A DNA stretch of 64,000 nucleotides from Gambelia wislizenii (GCA_030847615.1 JAUMIR010000004.1:87955001-88019000); one strand, 5' to 3'. Numbered from the stretch's first letter, positions 1 to 11,600 are shown. Numbers and translations are program-made. Notes: generated by a model from the sequence alone, not told the origin.

Positions 1-1496
1 TAATGTTTATACCTAGATGGAGATATTTCAGGGCTAAAGCCCGGCAGTTGGGGTTGAGACCACAGGTTCGAAGTGTGAGTCCCTGGCTCAGCTTTAACAT
101 CTTAATCCACTTCACTGCTGGCTTCTTGAATATTTTCCAAGTGGAAACTGAGCCTGCACCATTCCTGCTCTGATTGGCAGGGTCTTGTTTGCTCCTGTGT
201 GCTGAATTCCTTGACAGGGCCAACATCCCCCTGGGCTGAGCACAGCCTGCCTAGGTTTGGTTTGAAAATGTTTTATTTTGGCTGTGTGCCCAGTGCTAAA
301 TCCACAATAGGTGAGTCACATCTGGGCCTTCTGTGTGTGAACTGAGTGTATTTGTGTCAGATGAATGTGTATGCCTATCTATCACGTGGGAGGGAAGGAG
401 AGAAAGAGAGGCCCGTCATTATGAAGACACTTATAAAAGATTGTGTGTGTGTGCGTGCGCACACACATATGTGTGGTTAAGAAAACAAACAAGCTCTCTG
501 CCATACCTTCAGTGGCTCAATAGTTTCAGATCTGTTCTAAGACATAGTACTCCCTAAGGCAAAGAACAAGATGGTATCTCTTCCTGTCCCATGTACAAAA
601 GCCAACTCAATTGGCAGCAGAATTTTACTTCAACTCTTATGGTAGGACAGCATTGTATACTGTATCTGAAGCCAACAGGCTGGCTTAAGGGGTAAGGGAA
701 AGGCCAATTGGCAGAGAGCTCTCTCCTCCAGAAAACTTGCTGTCACCTCACACACCTGCTGCCTGAGGTGACTGCCTTTCTCTGTCTAATGGTATTGGCC
801 AACCCTGATTTGGAATTGGAGTACAAGCTTACAGCATTGCAAAAAGGTACCCTGCAATGAGAATACAGATATGTCTTTCCATACATGTTCTGTTTTTAGC
901 TGGCTGACTTAGGGCTGACTTAATCGTTATACCCAAACAAAGCTAAAAGGACTGTCCCAAAGGCACATAAAAATAATATTTAATATAAATACTCAAAAGC
1001 ATATTGTGTGTTTTGAGACTCACAACCTCCTTCAGGACATTGTAAAATGAAACACAACATGTTTTAAATGAAATTTATGTTTTTCATTGCTATATAGTAA
1101 TTACATTTTATTAAATAATAATAATATGTTGTTGTTATACATTTTATGCCATCAGTAATTTTTGTACAATGTCTCATTGAGAGGATCATATAAATTTTCT
1201 TCCATATCACCAAATATATCCAAAAACTGCTGTGGCATGGAGCAAACTCCTCAGACTGTTTTGTCAGTTGCTGCACACAAAGAGATCCTTACTATGTGGT
1301 AACTGTTGTCATGTTTTGGCATGGGAGCTGATCGACTAGGATAGGATGTTATACATACAGTATATGTAGAGGTCAAGACCACCATGCTGGCTCCCTCATA
1401 CGGGGACTATCTATGTCTAATTTTTGCCCAGTTATCTCATGTGCACTTGTTTTAAAAGTCCCTGAACATGAGCCTTATTCTTTTATAATCCAAATC
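1..1496. other. No recognised gene; one GT-rich microsatellite
   Basis: No recognised transposon or exon. A GT/GC/CA microsatellite (gtgtgtgtgtgcgtgcgcacacac) lies at about 443-473, and 960-1140 is AT-rich. The short open frames have no family features and no supporting splice or promoter context. Confidence 0.5.
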
Positions 1497-2411
1497 CTCT
1501 CTCTTTCTCTGGCTTTTCTTCACAAACGAAGATTCAGGAAGGACTCATCCTGTGCTTTCTGCAACCGCGCTGATGACTAAAAAGGCCAATCTGAGATAAA
1601 CAAGTCCGGTTGCAGAAAGCACAGCAGAAGGTCTCCTTGGGTGATGTTTTTGGGTTGATTCTTTCTGCGTTGTCGTTTCTCTTCAAGACTTGTTCGGCGT
1701 GAGTTCTCAAATAAGGCTGCAGCATTGTGGATTGTGCTTCTCCATGCCTCCCGATGTGAGGCCAGGGTGGACCATTGTGGGTGATCAATTTGGCCGAGCC
1801 TGAGATGTTGTTTCAGGGAGTCTTTGTATCACTTTTTTGGAGCGCCCCTCTTATGCTGACCTGTGGCGAGTTCACTGTAGAGTAGTATTTTTGGGAGGGG
1901 ATGGTCCTCCATCCTAGAAACGTGACCTGCCCAGCACAGCTGTGTTCTCAATATCATGGCCTCAATGCTGGTGATCCCTGCTTGCTCAAGGACAGCAACA
2001 TTCATCACATAGTCCAGTGTATTTAGGATTGTGCGTAAACAGCGCTGATGAAAGCGTTCGAGGAGTCGTAGGTGGTGGCAATAGGTGACCCATGTTTCTG
2101 ATCCATAAAGGAGAATAGACAGTACAAAGGCTCTATACACACTGATTTTTGTGCTTCGTCTCAGGTGTTTATTACTCCAGACTCTTTTGTGAAGTATTCC
2201 AAATGTGCTATATACCTTTGTTAATATGTGATCATTCTCTTTGTCAATCTTGGCATCTGAGGAGATGATGCTTCCCAGGTAGGTGAACTGCGGAACGGAC
2301 TTGAGCACAGATTTGCCTACAGCAATGTGGGGATGGTGGTGTTCGTCCTGTGGTGCAGGCTGGTAAAGAATTTCTGTTTTTTTCAGGTTGACTTCCAGCC
2401 CAAACAGCTCT
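1497..2411 (-). mobile_element. GA-tailed non-LTR retrotransposon, 5'-truncated 3' fragment
   Basis: The minus strand encodes the C-terminal half of a LINE ORF2. The frame at 2308-1829 has the post-RT block with FTYLGSIISSDAKIDKE, LLYGSETWVTY and QLCWAGHVSRMEDHPLPK. The frame at 1788-1534 ends in a cysteine/histidine knuckle of the form CAFCNRTC...HQRGC. The 3' end is a CT-rich tract on the plus strand (GA tail on the coding strand) at about 1497-1512. The element stops abruptly near 2411 inside the RT thumb region, as expected for 5' truncation during target-primed reverse transcription. A frameshift separates the two frames, so it is dead. The copy at 39725-41425 belongs to the same family. 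I cannot assign the clade: RTE-like and CR1/L2-like groups both have WAGHV-type tails. Confidence 0.85.
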
Positions 2412-2943
2412 TATTCATTACAAAGAAGAATTAGTTACTATACCCACAACACTAACACAAGGCAGCATACAAACCTAACTAAAAGATAGCAAAGACACAC
2501 ATATAGGTAAAGATTGTGATTGTTATGTAGGGAATGGAAGTGATATTGGGAGAATAGCCAAAATGGGGACTGGGGACCTGTGGAACCACAGAAAGCCAGT
2601 CAATGAAAGTGGAAGTAGATAGTCTTGAGGACGAAGGAAAGAGAAGTGGTGCAAGGGATGGCTTAATTAGGTGTCTGAGAGAGAGGAACCTGGAGAATAG
2701 CACTTGTAGCAGACTGTGTCATAGAGAAGCTAGATAGCTGCTAGAGGACACCATATTCCTTCAAGTGCTGATTAAAACAGGGCTTTAGTCTTAAGCTGTT
2801 GTAAATACTTCCAAAGACTGAATTATCATCAGGTTCCTTGTTTACCCCCCTTCGGAGAATTCAGTCTTTTTTGGCTATGATAGGGAGACCAGATGGAGGC
2901 CAAGCTGTTATTAGCCAGAAAAAACATGATTAAAAGGAAAGTT
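2412..2943. other. Unassigned non-coding stretch
   Basis: No coding, RNA or repeat family is recognised here. It lies between the LINE fragment and a MITE. Confidence 0.4.
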
Positions 2944-3552
2944 AGGGCTTATCTACATGAAGGAGAAAAAACGAATTGGTCCACAGTAATAGCAAGTTGC
3001 AGCAGCTGTGACCTGTCTTAATGGTTTTACTGCCGCCATAAACTTTGCATGCCTGTAGCTGAGATGGTGGTCCTGAGTGGATTAATCGTGTTTTTAAATC
3101 TGCCGCTACTGAACTTAAAACAACAGCAACCTATTTCTATGCTGCGCACAAGCAATATTTCAGCTTTCTGAAAAAAGAGAAAATATAACACAAATCCCTT
3201 GTTTTATCACCTTAGTGGTCTCTAGCTAAGGCAAAAATCCAACATGGTGGCAGTGGGCACTTGCCCTGTAACCCAACCCTGCCCCCTGTGCTCATCTGGC
3301 CAATCAAGTTTGTGCTCTTATATGGGGCAGCGATACATGTCAAATCACTTGTCTTAATGAATGAGAATGTGCATAACACATGGGGCCTTTTAAAATAGTC
3401 AGGAAAAGCCATGAATGCTTTTCTCATGTACTTTTTGCTCTTTTTGGCCCCCCTCCTTCACAATACGGCAAGACAATACAGGGTCCCATTCAGACAGCTT
3501 GTTTTCTGACTGATTTCTGTGAGGCATATTTTCACCGTATAGACAACTCCTT
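2944..3552 (+). mobile_element. Non-autonomous DNA transposon, MITE family A
   Basis: The left end AGGGCTTATCTACATGAAG is an imperfect inverted match to the right end ACCGTATAGACAACTCCTTAG. The interior shares its block order with the better preserved copy at 25181-25797: a CCGCCATAAA-type block, a poly-purine stretch, AACATGGTGGCAGTG and GCCAATCA. No transposase is encoded. The open frame crossing its right end (3380-3814) runs into unique flank and is not a gene. Superfamily is unassigned. Confidence 0.6.
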
Positions 3553-3906
3553 AGAAAGAAAGCCTTGTCAATGGATCTTCTTCTTGAGAAAAGAAAAATC
3601 TGAGGAGTTCCAAATAAAATTGAAAAGACTGCACACAAAGGCTGCTTCAATGCTTTCTTATTTGTCCGCATCTACAATACAAAACCTTTTGGTTAAAGAG
3701 ATCAGCAACTCACATGCAGACACAAGGTTCCCCAAGTTAGTAGATGCTGGATTAGAAGTAGATTCTTGTGGTGTTAACCTCTTTTCTGGGAAAGATGGAA
3801 ACTGGTTCAGTTAGGATTGAGTCTCCTTTAGCAGAGTTCACAAGTGGAAGTGCTGAATCTCTTGGGTGTCTCAGAGGCTGCTGACACACTGCAGAAATAA
3901 TGAAGT

Positions 3907-4043
3907 TTGACACTGTGTTAACTATCATGGCTTCATGTGGCATCAGAGCTCTCTGACAGAGAAGGCTAAATATCTTACAAAACTACAAATCCCAGAATTC
4001 CATAGCATTGAACCCATGGCGTTATTTCTGGAGTGTGTCAGCA
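3907..4043. mobile_element. Foldback MITE, short palindromic copy
   Basis: Imperfect inverted repeat: GACACTGTGTTAACTATCATGG on the left pairs with sequence ending GGAGTGTGTC on the right. The core ACTACAAATCCCAGAATTCCAT recurs in the copies at 19640, 31488 and 34648. It carries no coding capacity. Confidence 0.6.
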
Positions 4044-5285
4044 GCCTGAGGCTAGTTTTAACAAAGTAAGACAAACAGGTAGTATGAAGTTTCATAGCTA
4101 AAAACTTTACTAATTGCATTTAAAGGTACATTCAAACATATACACATGCTAAGCCCTAACTGCAGGAAAGTTTCAAGAGGAGCAGCTCAGCAGAGCCTGC
4201 ACTCACCATCTTGAGGGAGGAAGCAGAGGGAGAGAGGAAGAGAGGGAGAAGTCTTTTATGTGGTTTCAAACACACTTGGAAGGTTCTCTGGTCACATGGT
4301 GTGGTTGCTTAAATACATCCCCACAATGGGTGACTGAGCAAAAGGGGAAAATTTTAGCGAAAGCATTGCTTTAATGGCAAATAGGTGAAGGGAGTTAAAG
4401 TGAATGCTTGGTTGGGAAGCATTGTCCAACAACAGACAACCTTTCTACAGGTATGAAACCAGGCACTTTATGCAAGACAAGACTGGTCTTTCTCAGACTT
4501 CCGGATGAGGAATGATCATGGGTTGACATTTCTGCAAGACTCCACAACAGGGAAAGATTAGGTGGCAAAATTGCCAGGTAGGAGGCAAGTGCTAGCTGGC
4601 AAAAACTCTCTCTGGACAAAGAGAGAGTGTGAGAATACCCATATGTGCTCCAAAATGCAGCTCCTCACTAGGAGACTGTGGAAACCTCAGTGGTCAGGAG
4701 GTAGTTTGAGCTGCAGAGGGCCTCAGGATTAACTTCAGACTCAAACCGCTTAAGCAAGCCTTTAATGGGCACTGGACCTGCAAAAATCTCACTTTCTTAA
4801 TCACCTTTTAATTACCTAATGTATAACTGATTTACAATTGAAGAAAGATCTTCTGACTGGCGGTAACAGCAAAGCCTTGGTGAGTTGCTTTCTTTTTGTA
4901 AAGAAGAAGAGAGAAAATAAAGATTATTCATAAGATTTTGGTTTTAAAGCAAAAAGCTTAGCAAGAGTGTGACTTAACAAAATTATAAATAGATAAAGGG
5001 AACAGTAATTTTAAAATATAAAATATTTTTTTTAGTTTTGATGAATATGATTTGTGAATATCGAAGGTGATTAGGCAAAAAGACCATTCCTCAGTGGGAG
5101 TGTAGATTGTTTACTTTAAAAGAAGATAGGACTAAGAATAGCCAGATGGTACTATTGATTACAGAGGGACTAAATTGCATTGGGACTAAATTGTTAACCC
5201 TACAAAAGAAAGAAAAAAACCCAAGAGGTTTGCTTTTTATTTTTAACCCTATAACTGCTGGGTTTCTACTTTGGATTTACTGAAT
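4044..5285. other. Unassigned; possible LINE 5' leader near the right edge
   Basis: No gene is recognised. The last roughly 300-500 bases before 5286 (purine-rich, repeated GGGACTAAATTG) directly precede an ORF1-like start and may be the 5' leader of that element, but this is inference. The stretch 4060-4400 has a weak LTR-like look with no clear TG...CA ends. Confidence 0.3.
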
Positions 5286-5611
5286 ATGGCATCCACTAGA
5301 AAAATGACAAAAGTGATTGAAGAAGAAATTTTACAGAAGCTGTTTGAAGAGATCAGACTTATGAGAAATGGTATGCTAAAGATGAAGGAGGAATTGAAGG
5401 AAGATATGAAAAAGGAGGTTAAACAAATTGGAGAAGCAGTGGGAAAGTTTGTTGGGAAGGTGAAACAGGTTGATGACAGAGTGGAGTCTCTGGAAGATAT
5501 AGGTGATGTTATAGGTAAAGAGATGGGAAAAGTTCTGGACAATTTGCCATTGCTGAAATTGAGAGAGGGAGAATTTTGTTCGGGATTCGGAGTGATTTTG
5601 AAAGACCTGTT
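5286..5611 (+). pseudogene. LINE ORF1-like coiled-coil fragment (L1 type likely)
   Basis: The frame starts at ATG 5286 (an upstream in-frame ATG at 5271 is less likely). It encodes roughly 105 residues: a basic start (MASTRKMTK), then a lysine/glutamate-rich heptad-like stretch (EEEILQKLFEEIRLM, MKEELKEDMKKEV) that should form a coiled coil, then LKLREGEFC. That order resembles L1 ORF1 proteins, where a coiled coil precedes an RNA-binding domain. The RNA-binding domain is missing because the sequence switches to CR1 at about 5612. It keeps a 5' part and lacks the 3' part, the reverse of ordinary 5' truncation. Lizard L1 is my best guess, not proven. Confidence 0.55.
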
Positions 5612-5922
5612 GATGGCTTAGGGAGCTGGGTATGTTTAGCCTGGAGAAGAGATGTTTAAGAGGTGACATGATAGTCATGTTTAAGTGCTTGAAAGGATGT
5701 CATATTGAAGAAGGAGCAAGCTTGTTTTCTGCTGCTCCAGTGACTAGGACATGGAGCAATGGAGTCAAACTACAGGAAAAGAGATTCCACCTAAACATTA
5801 GGAAAAACTTCTTGACAGCAAGAGCTGTTCGCCAGTGGAGTACACTGGCTTGGAGTGTGGTGGAATCTCCTTCTTTGGAGGTATTTAAACAGAGGCTGGA
5901 TGGCCATCTGTCAGACATCCCA
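5612..5922 (+). mobile_element. CR1 LINE, C-terminal ORF2 fragment
   Basis: The plus strand encodes the conserved CR1 ORF2 C-terminus in one open frame (from 5632): [40 protein letters not shown] and ESPSLEVFKQRLDGHL. The same block occurs on the minus strand at 13.9, 50.9 and 55.6 kb. The CR1 3' UTR and terminal octamer repeats are missing: homology stops after the LDGHLSD block. It abuts the ORF1-like fragment without a spacer. Confidence 0.85.
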
Positions 5923-6185
5923 AGGAATGGGCACAGCTGGTGCACTAGCTTTAACTGTGCAAATGCACTCCCAGCCACTGCAAAAACCTGAACTTCCAGG
6001 TTTAGGGCTGAATCCAGGAGTACACTCAAACTGTGAAAGTGTGTTTTCAGGGGGAGTATAACCCGATCTAGCACAATGCTGAATTCCTATTTTCTGACTG
6101 ACCAGGAGAACCTCTATCTTGTCCAGGACAATAGGCACTGGCTTAGAACTGAGATAATTTCCTTGCATTGATGTGGAAAGGAGAG

Positions 6186-7010
6186 TTAGAGTCCTAAGCT
6201 CTGGAGAACCTCTCTCAGTGGCTTCATGTATACGTTAAATAGCATAGAGGACCAAACAGAGCCCAATGGGACTCCACAGGCCAATGGCCGAGATGTAGAA
6301 CAAGAGTCCCCCAGAACCACCTTCTGGGTTCCCCCCCTCCAGAAAGGAATGGAGCCACTATAGAACAGTGCCTCCAAGTCCCATTCCAAAACGGTGGTCC
6401 AGAAAGGTACCATGGCTGAAGGCTTCAAATGTAACTGAGAGGTTCAGTAAAACCAGTAGAGACACATTCCCCCTGTTCAGTTCCCAGAAAAGATTATCTG
6501 CCAAAGCAACTGAAGCTGTTTCTGTCCCATAACCAGGCCTGAAGCCATACTGAAATGGTTCCATATAATCAGTCTCATCCAGGAAGTCCCAGGTCTGAGA
6601 AGCTACTACACACTCCAGTACTTTGCCCAAAAATGGAGTACTGGAGACAGGCTGATAAGTAAATGATAGAGTGGTATCTATGGACTCTTTTTTAAAAATA
6701 CACACAAGGGCTTTACAACCTCCTCCTTTAGGTACGTTGGGACCATGTCTTGCCGAAGAGAGGCATTTCTGGAAAGAGTACAAACAACTTTTCTTACTGT
6801 CAGTCATTTTAGAAGGTAGATAATGGGCAAGCCCATCCCCAGTTCCCTCCAAGGTGCTGCTATTTTGGAATATGCATAGTTATTGCTAGTGAGACCAATG
6901 TCTGGATGAGCATCATATACCTGCTTAGTCCTATCAAAAAGCAGCTTGCCTCTTAGCCACCAGGACCAGCTAGACTGGCTCAACTAGTTCAAGCAGGGCT
7001 GGTATCCAAT
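6186..7010 (-). mobile_element. L2-type LINE reverse transcriptase remnant
   Basis: Two overlapping minus frames (6852-6358 and 6428-6186) give an L2-like RT: PVSSTPFLGKVLECVVASQ, DYMEPFQYGFRPGYGTETAS, VSLLVLLNLS, then VVLGDSCSTSRPLACGVP and LFNVYMKPL. The L2 RT normally has an FDTxDH block for catalytic aspartates; here it reads FEAFSH, so motif A is destroyed, and a frameshift splits the domain. The YxDD part lies beyond the preserved end. The upstream limit near 7010 is approximate. Confidence 0.75.
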
Positions 7011-7582
7011 TGTATTATTCATTGAGAGCCTGCCTCTCACTCTCTGTCACTGTTGGCTCTATGCCATGCTCCCTGTACAAAGACAGAGCAGGAATTACCA
7101 CTTCTCACTGTTGGGAATTATTCAGAAAGGGTTGAGATAGTAAATAGAAATAAATCAGTCTTGCTTGTATGCATGTTAATGGTACAATTCTGCCTTGAAA
7201 ACTGTCAGCAATACAAAGTTGAAAACAGTGAAAATGCCTTTTCATTGGGCTAGTTTTTCTTTGTGAAAGAAAGTACAAGCTTACAAATATCAGGGGCTGT
7301 TAGAGTGCAAACAATATTCCTGCGTACATTTCTGAAACATGAACACAAATGATTGGCACAGAAAGAGACACCAAAAAGTTTAGAATTATTCTGCACAGCA
7401 AAAGCAAAGAGATCCCTTATGAATCAGTTATCTCAGTGTCAGGGCATTCTTGCTAGGATTAGCAACTGGATTTAAGTGGGATCTCACCCCACTTATGACA
7501 TTATTCATACACTGCATTTTAAATAAAGGAAAGCCATTACAAAAGGAGACATAAAGGCAGCAATGAAAAGGTTTGAGGACAA
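7011..7582. other. Unassigned non-coding stretch
   Basis: No gene or repeat family recognised. Confidence 0.4.
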
Positions 7583-8278
7583 AAATTTATTTATTTATTT
7601 ATTTATTTGGGTATTCAGCCATGAAGGCTCTCAGAGCGGCTTACAAATTGTTAAGCAATAACACTTACACATTTACACCACTTTTAGAGAGTGCTAGGCA
7701 CTCTCCAAGCAGTTTCTAATGTGTGTTAGCTAATTGCCCCCACAAACTGGGTACTCATTTTTTCGAGCCTGTGCAATGGATTTTTCTGGTGGAGCGCAGC
7801 ATGCACAGAACTGGCCTCACCCTTTAAACCAAAGGTTCATCTGCTGTGGCCTTGCAAGCATGGATGTAGCAGCGAGGTCCTCAGGTTGTAGGTTTGATTA
7901 GAGTTTCCTTCTCTTAGATGGTTGACCTTACAGGGTTGGACGAGCACCATCTGCCCGGGTTTGGGATTAGAGTTTTCCTTCTCCTAGGATGGTTGCCATA
8001 AGGCTAGATAGCCCATCCTGCCCTTTGACGCTCTTTGTCAGACCTTTCGGTTTTGACCTGTCTGGCATGGGAGACCCTACTGGTGGTTATTATGCCACCG
8101 CCAGCATAGCTGAAAACATCATTAGGGTACGCAAGCCTCTCTCCCACAACAAGGGGGCGTCAATGGAGAGGACCTATGAAAGGATGGAAGGCTGAGTGAA
8201 CCTTGGAGCCCTTGGGAGTGAACTCGCAACATTGTGGCTACAGTTCCAGCATTTAACCACTGCGCCAGCAGGGCTCCC
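7583..8278 (-). mobile_element. Sauria-SINE-like element, split by an insertion
   Basis: Read on the minus strand, the 5' end at 8278 begins GGGAGCCCTGCTGGCGCAGTG, a tRNA-derived head with an A-box-like TGGCGCAGTGGTTA (8267-8254) and a degraded B box around GCGAGTTCACTCCC (8226-8213). The second half resumes at about 7766 with AAAATGAGTACCCAGTTTG and GGGGGCAATTAGCTAA, typical of the Sauria SINE body. It ends in AAATAAATAAAT (plus-strand ATTT repeats, 7585-7607). The two halves are separated by about 410 bp of unrelated sequence. Confidence 0.75.
7767..8178 (-). mobile_element. RTE-BovB-like 5' region inserted in the SINE
   Basis: On the minus strand this has AGCTATGCTGGCGGTGGCATA and GGTCTCCCATGCCAGACAGG. 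That matches the block order of the BovB 5' leader at 62696-62760 and 25108-25170. Inside it, a segment containing GATTAGAGTTTCCTTCTC (about 7898) is repeated imperfectly at about 7968. No ORF is preserved. The identity rests on short matches and is an inference. Confidence 0.45.
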
Positions 8279-8605
8279 TAAACAGGTTCTAAAAAGAAGT
8301 TTTGAGTACGTGTTTGACCACTTTTGTAAGTTCCCTAAAATACTGTTATGCCATTTCACATACAACACATATGGCCATATTTAATGGCTGTCAAATTGCC
8401 AGGATGCTTTGACATCCATAGCCCCCAATCACCTGATTCTGGATGAAGCACCCTAGTGGAATTTCTGATTTCCCTGGCATTTCCAGTAGGTTTGGGAAAG
8501 ACCCCCTATCTCAGACCCTGGGGAGCTATTGTCAGTCAGAATAGATTACGATGCGCTATGTGGAACAGTGGCCTGACTCCGTTTCAGGCCACTCTGTGCT
8601 GTTAA

Positions 8606-8840
8606 TGTTGTTGTGCACCTTGAAGTCATTTCTGCCTTATGGTGACTCTAAGGTGACCTTATCATGGGGTTTTCTTGGCAGAATTTGTTCAAAGGGGGTT
8701 TGCCCTTGCCTTCTTCTGAGGGTGAGAGAGTGTGACTTGCCCAAGGTCACCCAGTGGGTTTCCATGGCTCAGTGGTGATTCAAACACTGGTCTCCCAGTG
8801 TCCAAGTTCAACACTCAAACCACTACACGATGGTGGCTCT
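8606..8840 (-). mobile_element. ACA-SINE-like tRNA-derived SINE
   Basis: Reverse complement reads AGAGCCACCATCGTGTAGTG (tRNA-like head with A box), a B-box-like region, then TGGGTGACCTTGGGCAAGTC, GAAAACCCCATGATAAGGTC and an ending GTGCACAACAACA. The ACA tail fits the ACA-SINE family of lizards. Nearly full length, not coding. Confidence 0.7.
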
Positions 8841-8880
8841 TGTAAAACGTCTGTAGAAAGAAGGAAAATAGGCACATGGA

Positions 8881-9021
8881 ACTGAATCCTATTGTTAGAT
8901 CCAATTGTAGCAGACCCATTGAATCAACAGCATCTACCTTCAACAGCATTTACCTTCAATTGCCAACAATTGATTCAATGGGTCTACTGTTGTTGGGATT
9001 AACTGATAGCATTCAGGCTAT
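8881..9021. mobile_element. Foldback MITE
   Basis: Long imperfect inverted repeat: CTGAATCCTATTGTTAGATCC and GCAGACCCATTGAATCAA on the left pair with TTGATTCAATGGGTCTACTG and GGGATTAACTGATAGCATTCAG on the right, around a roughly 30 bp centre. Confidence 0.7.
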
Positions 9022-9218
9022 TTTTGGAAATATATTTATTTTTTAAAGGCATCAAGGAAAAAGTAGTCAAAGTAACTATTGAAAAAAAAGGGGGTAGAGG
9101 TCACATCATTGTGGCATTTACTAGAATGAGGAAAGATAAAACAGCAGTGTGTGAAATTAAACATTAATAGTTGCAAAATGAGGCAAATAAGAAATCAATC
9201 TTAATTTCCATATTTTGT

Positions 9219-9310
9219 ATTTATTTATTAATAGCATTTATATCCCACTACTTCAGGTCATTGCTTTCCAAATTGGCTAAAATGTTTAACTAAAATAGTG
9301 ACATTTAAAC
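9219..9310 (-). repeat. SINE/L2-type 3' tail fragment
   Basis: Reverse complement contains AGTAGTGGGATATAAATGC followed by a TATTAATAAATAA tail, the usual end of L2-mobilised SINEs and L2 in lizards. Confidence 0.5.
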
Positions 9311-10390
9311 AACATTTTCATATAAGAGCAGCATAAAACATTATGAAACAGCAATGGCTGTAGAAGAACCTTATGGTCAGATAAAATAAAGCTGAAAACC
9401 AAGACATTTGGACAAATGCTATTTTTTTTAAAAAAGTATTTGACTGACACCGAGAAGATCGTGCTGTATTCCTAAACCAGGGTGCTGTCTCCATTAAATA
9501 ATGCTTCTGGCTGATTTGTAGCAGTTCAGTACTAATTAATGGAACATAAAAAGTCAACATAGTTTTAGAAAGAGGTCTAAGGACATCAACTTTTTAATAA
9601 CAGTGCCCCCATACCTTTTGTATATTTCACGTGTGTGTGTGTGTGTGTTGGGGGTGTTTCATTATTTTTATTAAGCATTTTTTTAAATGCTGAGTGCTAC
9701 CCTGGGAATTTTATTCAAGTGTGGACTACTGAATAACTAAAATACTTTTAATAAATAGATAAAATAAAACATCCATCTGTCAGAACTTGGATATAACTGA
9801 AAGCAGCTGACAGAAACTATTACAGTACTGCTTAATCATGTCACATTTTCTTTTTGTTTAAATGCAAATAAAACTGGCATCTGAAAGAGACTTGTACTGG
9901 TCTACTCTTATGTTCTGATAAGCTTTCCCAATTAACTGGCATGATGGAATCAAAGGTGATACAGGTTGGGAAGGGGCCACACCCAATGCCGTGAAACTAG
10001 AATGGTCTGATTTGCTTAAATGATACTTCTATGACTCACCTCTAAAGTTGATCCAATAAAAGATAATCTTTTCCTATTCAGACTTCCCTTCTGTAATACT
10101 AACACATGAACAATACCCTGCTCATTTCTCAGCAAGAGCCCTACTTACTGCTGATCTGTCTCTCCCTCACTTTGGGGTGGGTGGGGTTAGTCTGCAAGTG
10201 TCACTATTGCAGTTCTGCACTGTAGACAGTTATTCCCTAGGACAAGCTGGAGTTTCAAATAAATATTGAGAAATCATAGAGTGGACAAGAGAATGTAGAA
10301 GGGGAATCACAATTCTAAGGAATTAATCTGAGGGAGAGAAAGTCAAGCCATTAAAAAAAATATGAACTGTAATTTATAAGATACAGCATT
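9311..10390. other. Non-coding; (GT)n microsatellite
   Basis: A (GT)9 tract lies at 9631-9648. Nothing else is recognised. Confidence 0.4.
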
Positions 10391-10582
10391 GTTATGTGCC
10401 TTCAAGCTGAATCTACTTAAATGAATTAAGAGGAGGTGTGTCATTGCTTTCCTTCAAAGCTGAGAGAGTGTGACAGGCTCAGAGTCATGCAGGGAGTTTC
10501 CACAGCTGAGGAGGGATCTGAAACTTGGTTTTCCAGAATCCTAGTTCAACACTCACACCACTACATACATCACACTGGCTCC
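10391..10582 (-). mobile_element. Degenerate ACA-SINE-like copy
   Basis: Same layout as the copy at 8606-8840 but with internal deletion: TATGTGCCTTCAAGCTGAAT, CTGAGAGAGTGTGACAGGCT, and CAACACTCACACCACTACA near the tRNA-like end. Older by its divergence. Confidence 0.55.
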
Positions 10583-11344
10583 TGTACAAGTTCATTGAGG
10601 ATAGGACTATTAACATTGTCCCAGCTGGTGGATTTTGGGGGTTATAGTACAAAAAAGTAACTTTCCCCAAGATCTACTATTAGTTAGCAGAGCGGCAAGG
10701 TAATGTGCCTATCTGAATTGCTGGCAGGCAATAGCACAGGTGGGCTGTTGTCTTCATGCCCCCATTGATTGTTTCCACTTTTTTTGAAACTGTATGCAAG
10801 GCAGTTGTTCTGATTCAGCAGAATCTTCTTAGATTCCTGTATTCTTCATAACAGTCTTTGGATAATCTGTAAAAAGGAATGAATTGGGAAGAAAGCAGCA
10901 AGCACAAAACACCACTGTAAGGACTCATGTTTTGCTGTGTATTCAATATGTGTGCTCTACCCCCCACTTGGATGAAGAGTTTTGGAGAATGTAAAAACTG
11001 GTACACTTTGTTTGTACAAATCTTTGAGCTGACTTAATAAAGGCTTTGTCCTAATATAGATTTTGGATTATTTACAATCAACTATTTTAAAAACCACACA
11101 AAATGACCACAGCTTGGCAATTAAATGAAACAAGCTTCCATCAGAAATATGAGCCCTATTCTTTTTTTTTACAGGATGAATGGAGTTAATGATTGGAGCA
11201 AGGGAGTCCTCATCACTTATACTGCAAATCAACACTGCGCACCTCTAATTTACAATAAGAATTGGTATACTGTTTGCACTCAGTGTTCAAATTATTTTAC
11301 ATATTCTAGTAAAACTTACAATAATTCCTAAGACAGACCAGTTT

Positions 11345-11600
11345 TTCAAATAATCTTATAATATGTATATTGTCCCCAGCAGCCAAAGACATCAGGGCAG
11401 TGTAAAGTACAATAAATTTAAATTTAAAATATAAAACAGCAAAAGTAATTTACAGTCTAAATTTATAGACTCTGAAACATATTAAACTACCTAACAAGTG
11501 AAAACAAGTTAAAACCAGGTACATGGACAAATTGGATAAAATCATAAGGCCCCAAAGACTTAAATATAAAGCTATGTTTTCACTTTGCCCTGAAATGAAG
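11345..11600 (-). repeat. Probable L2/SINE-type 3' region
   Basis: AT-rich sequence with GTACAATAAATTTAAA, AACAAGTTAAAACCAG and an AAATATAAAACAG stretch, resembling the untranslated tail of lizard L2 elements. Family call is tentative. Confidence 0.35.

Noticed and set aside
3380..3814. 144-aa open frame
   Set aside because: Half lies inside a MITE and half in flank; no motif, and the opposite strand is also open.
8204..8278. tRNA gene
   Set aside because: The A and B boxes belong to a SINE head; it cannot fold as a full tRNA and is followed by SINE body.
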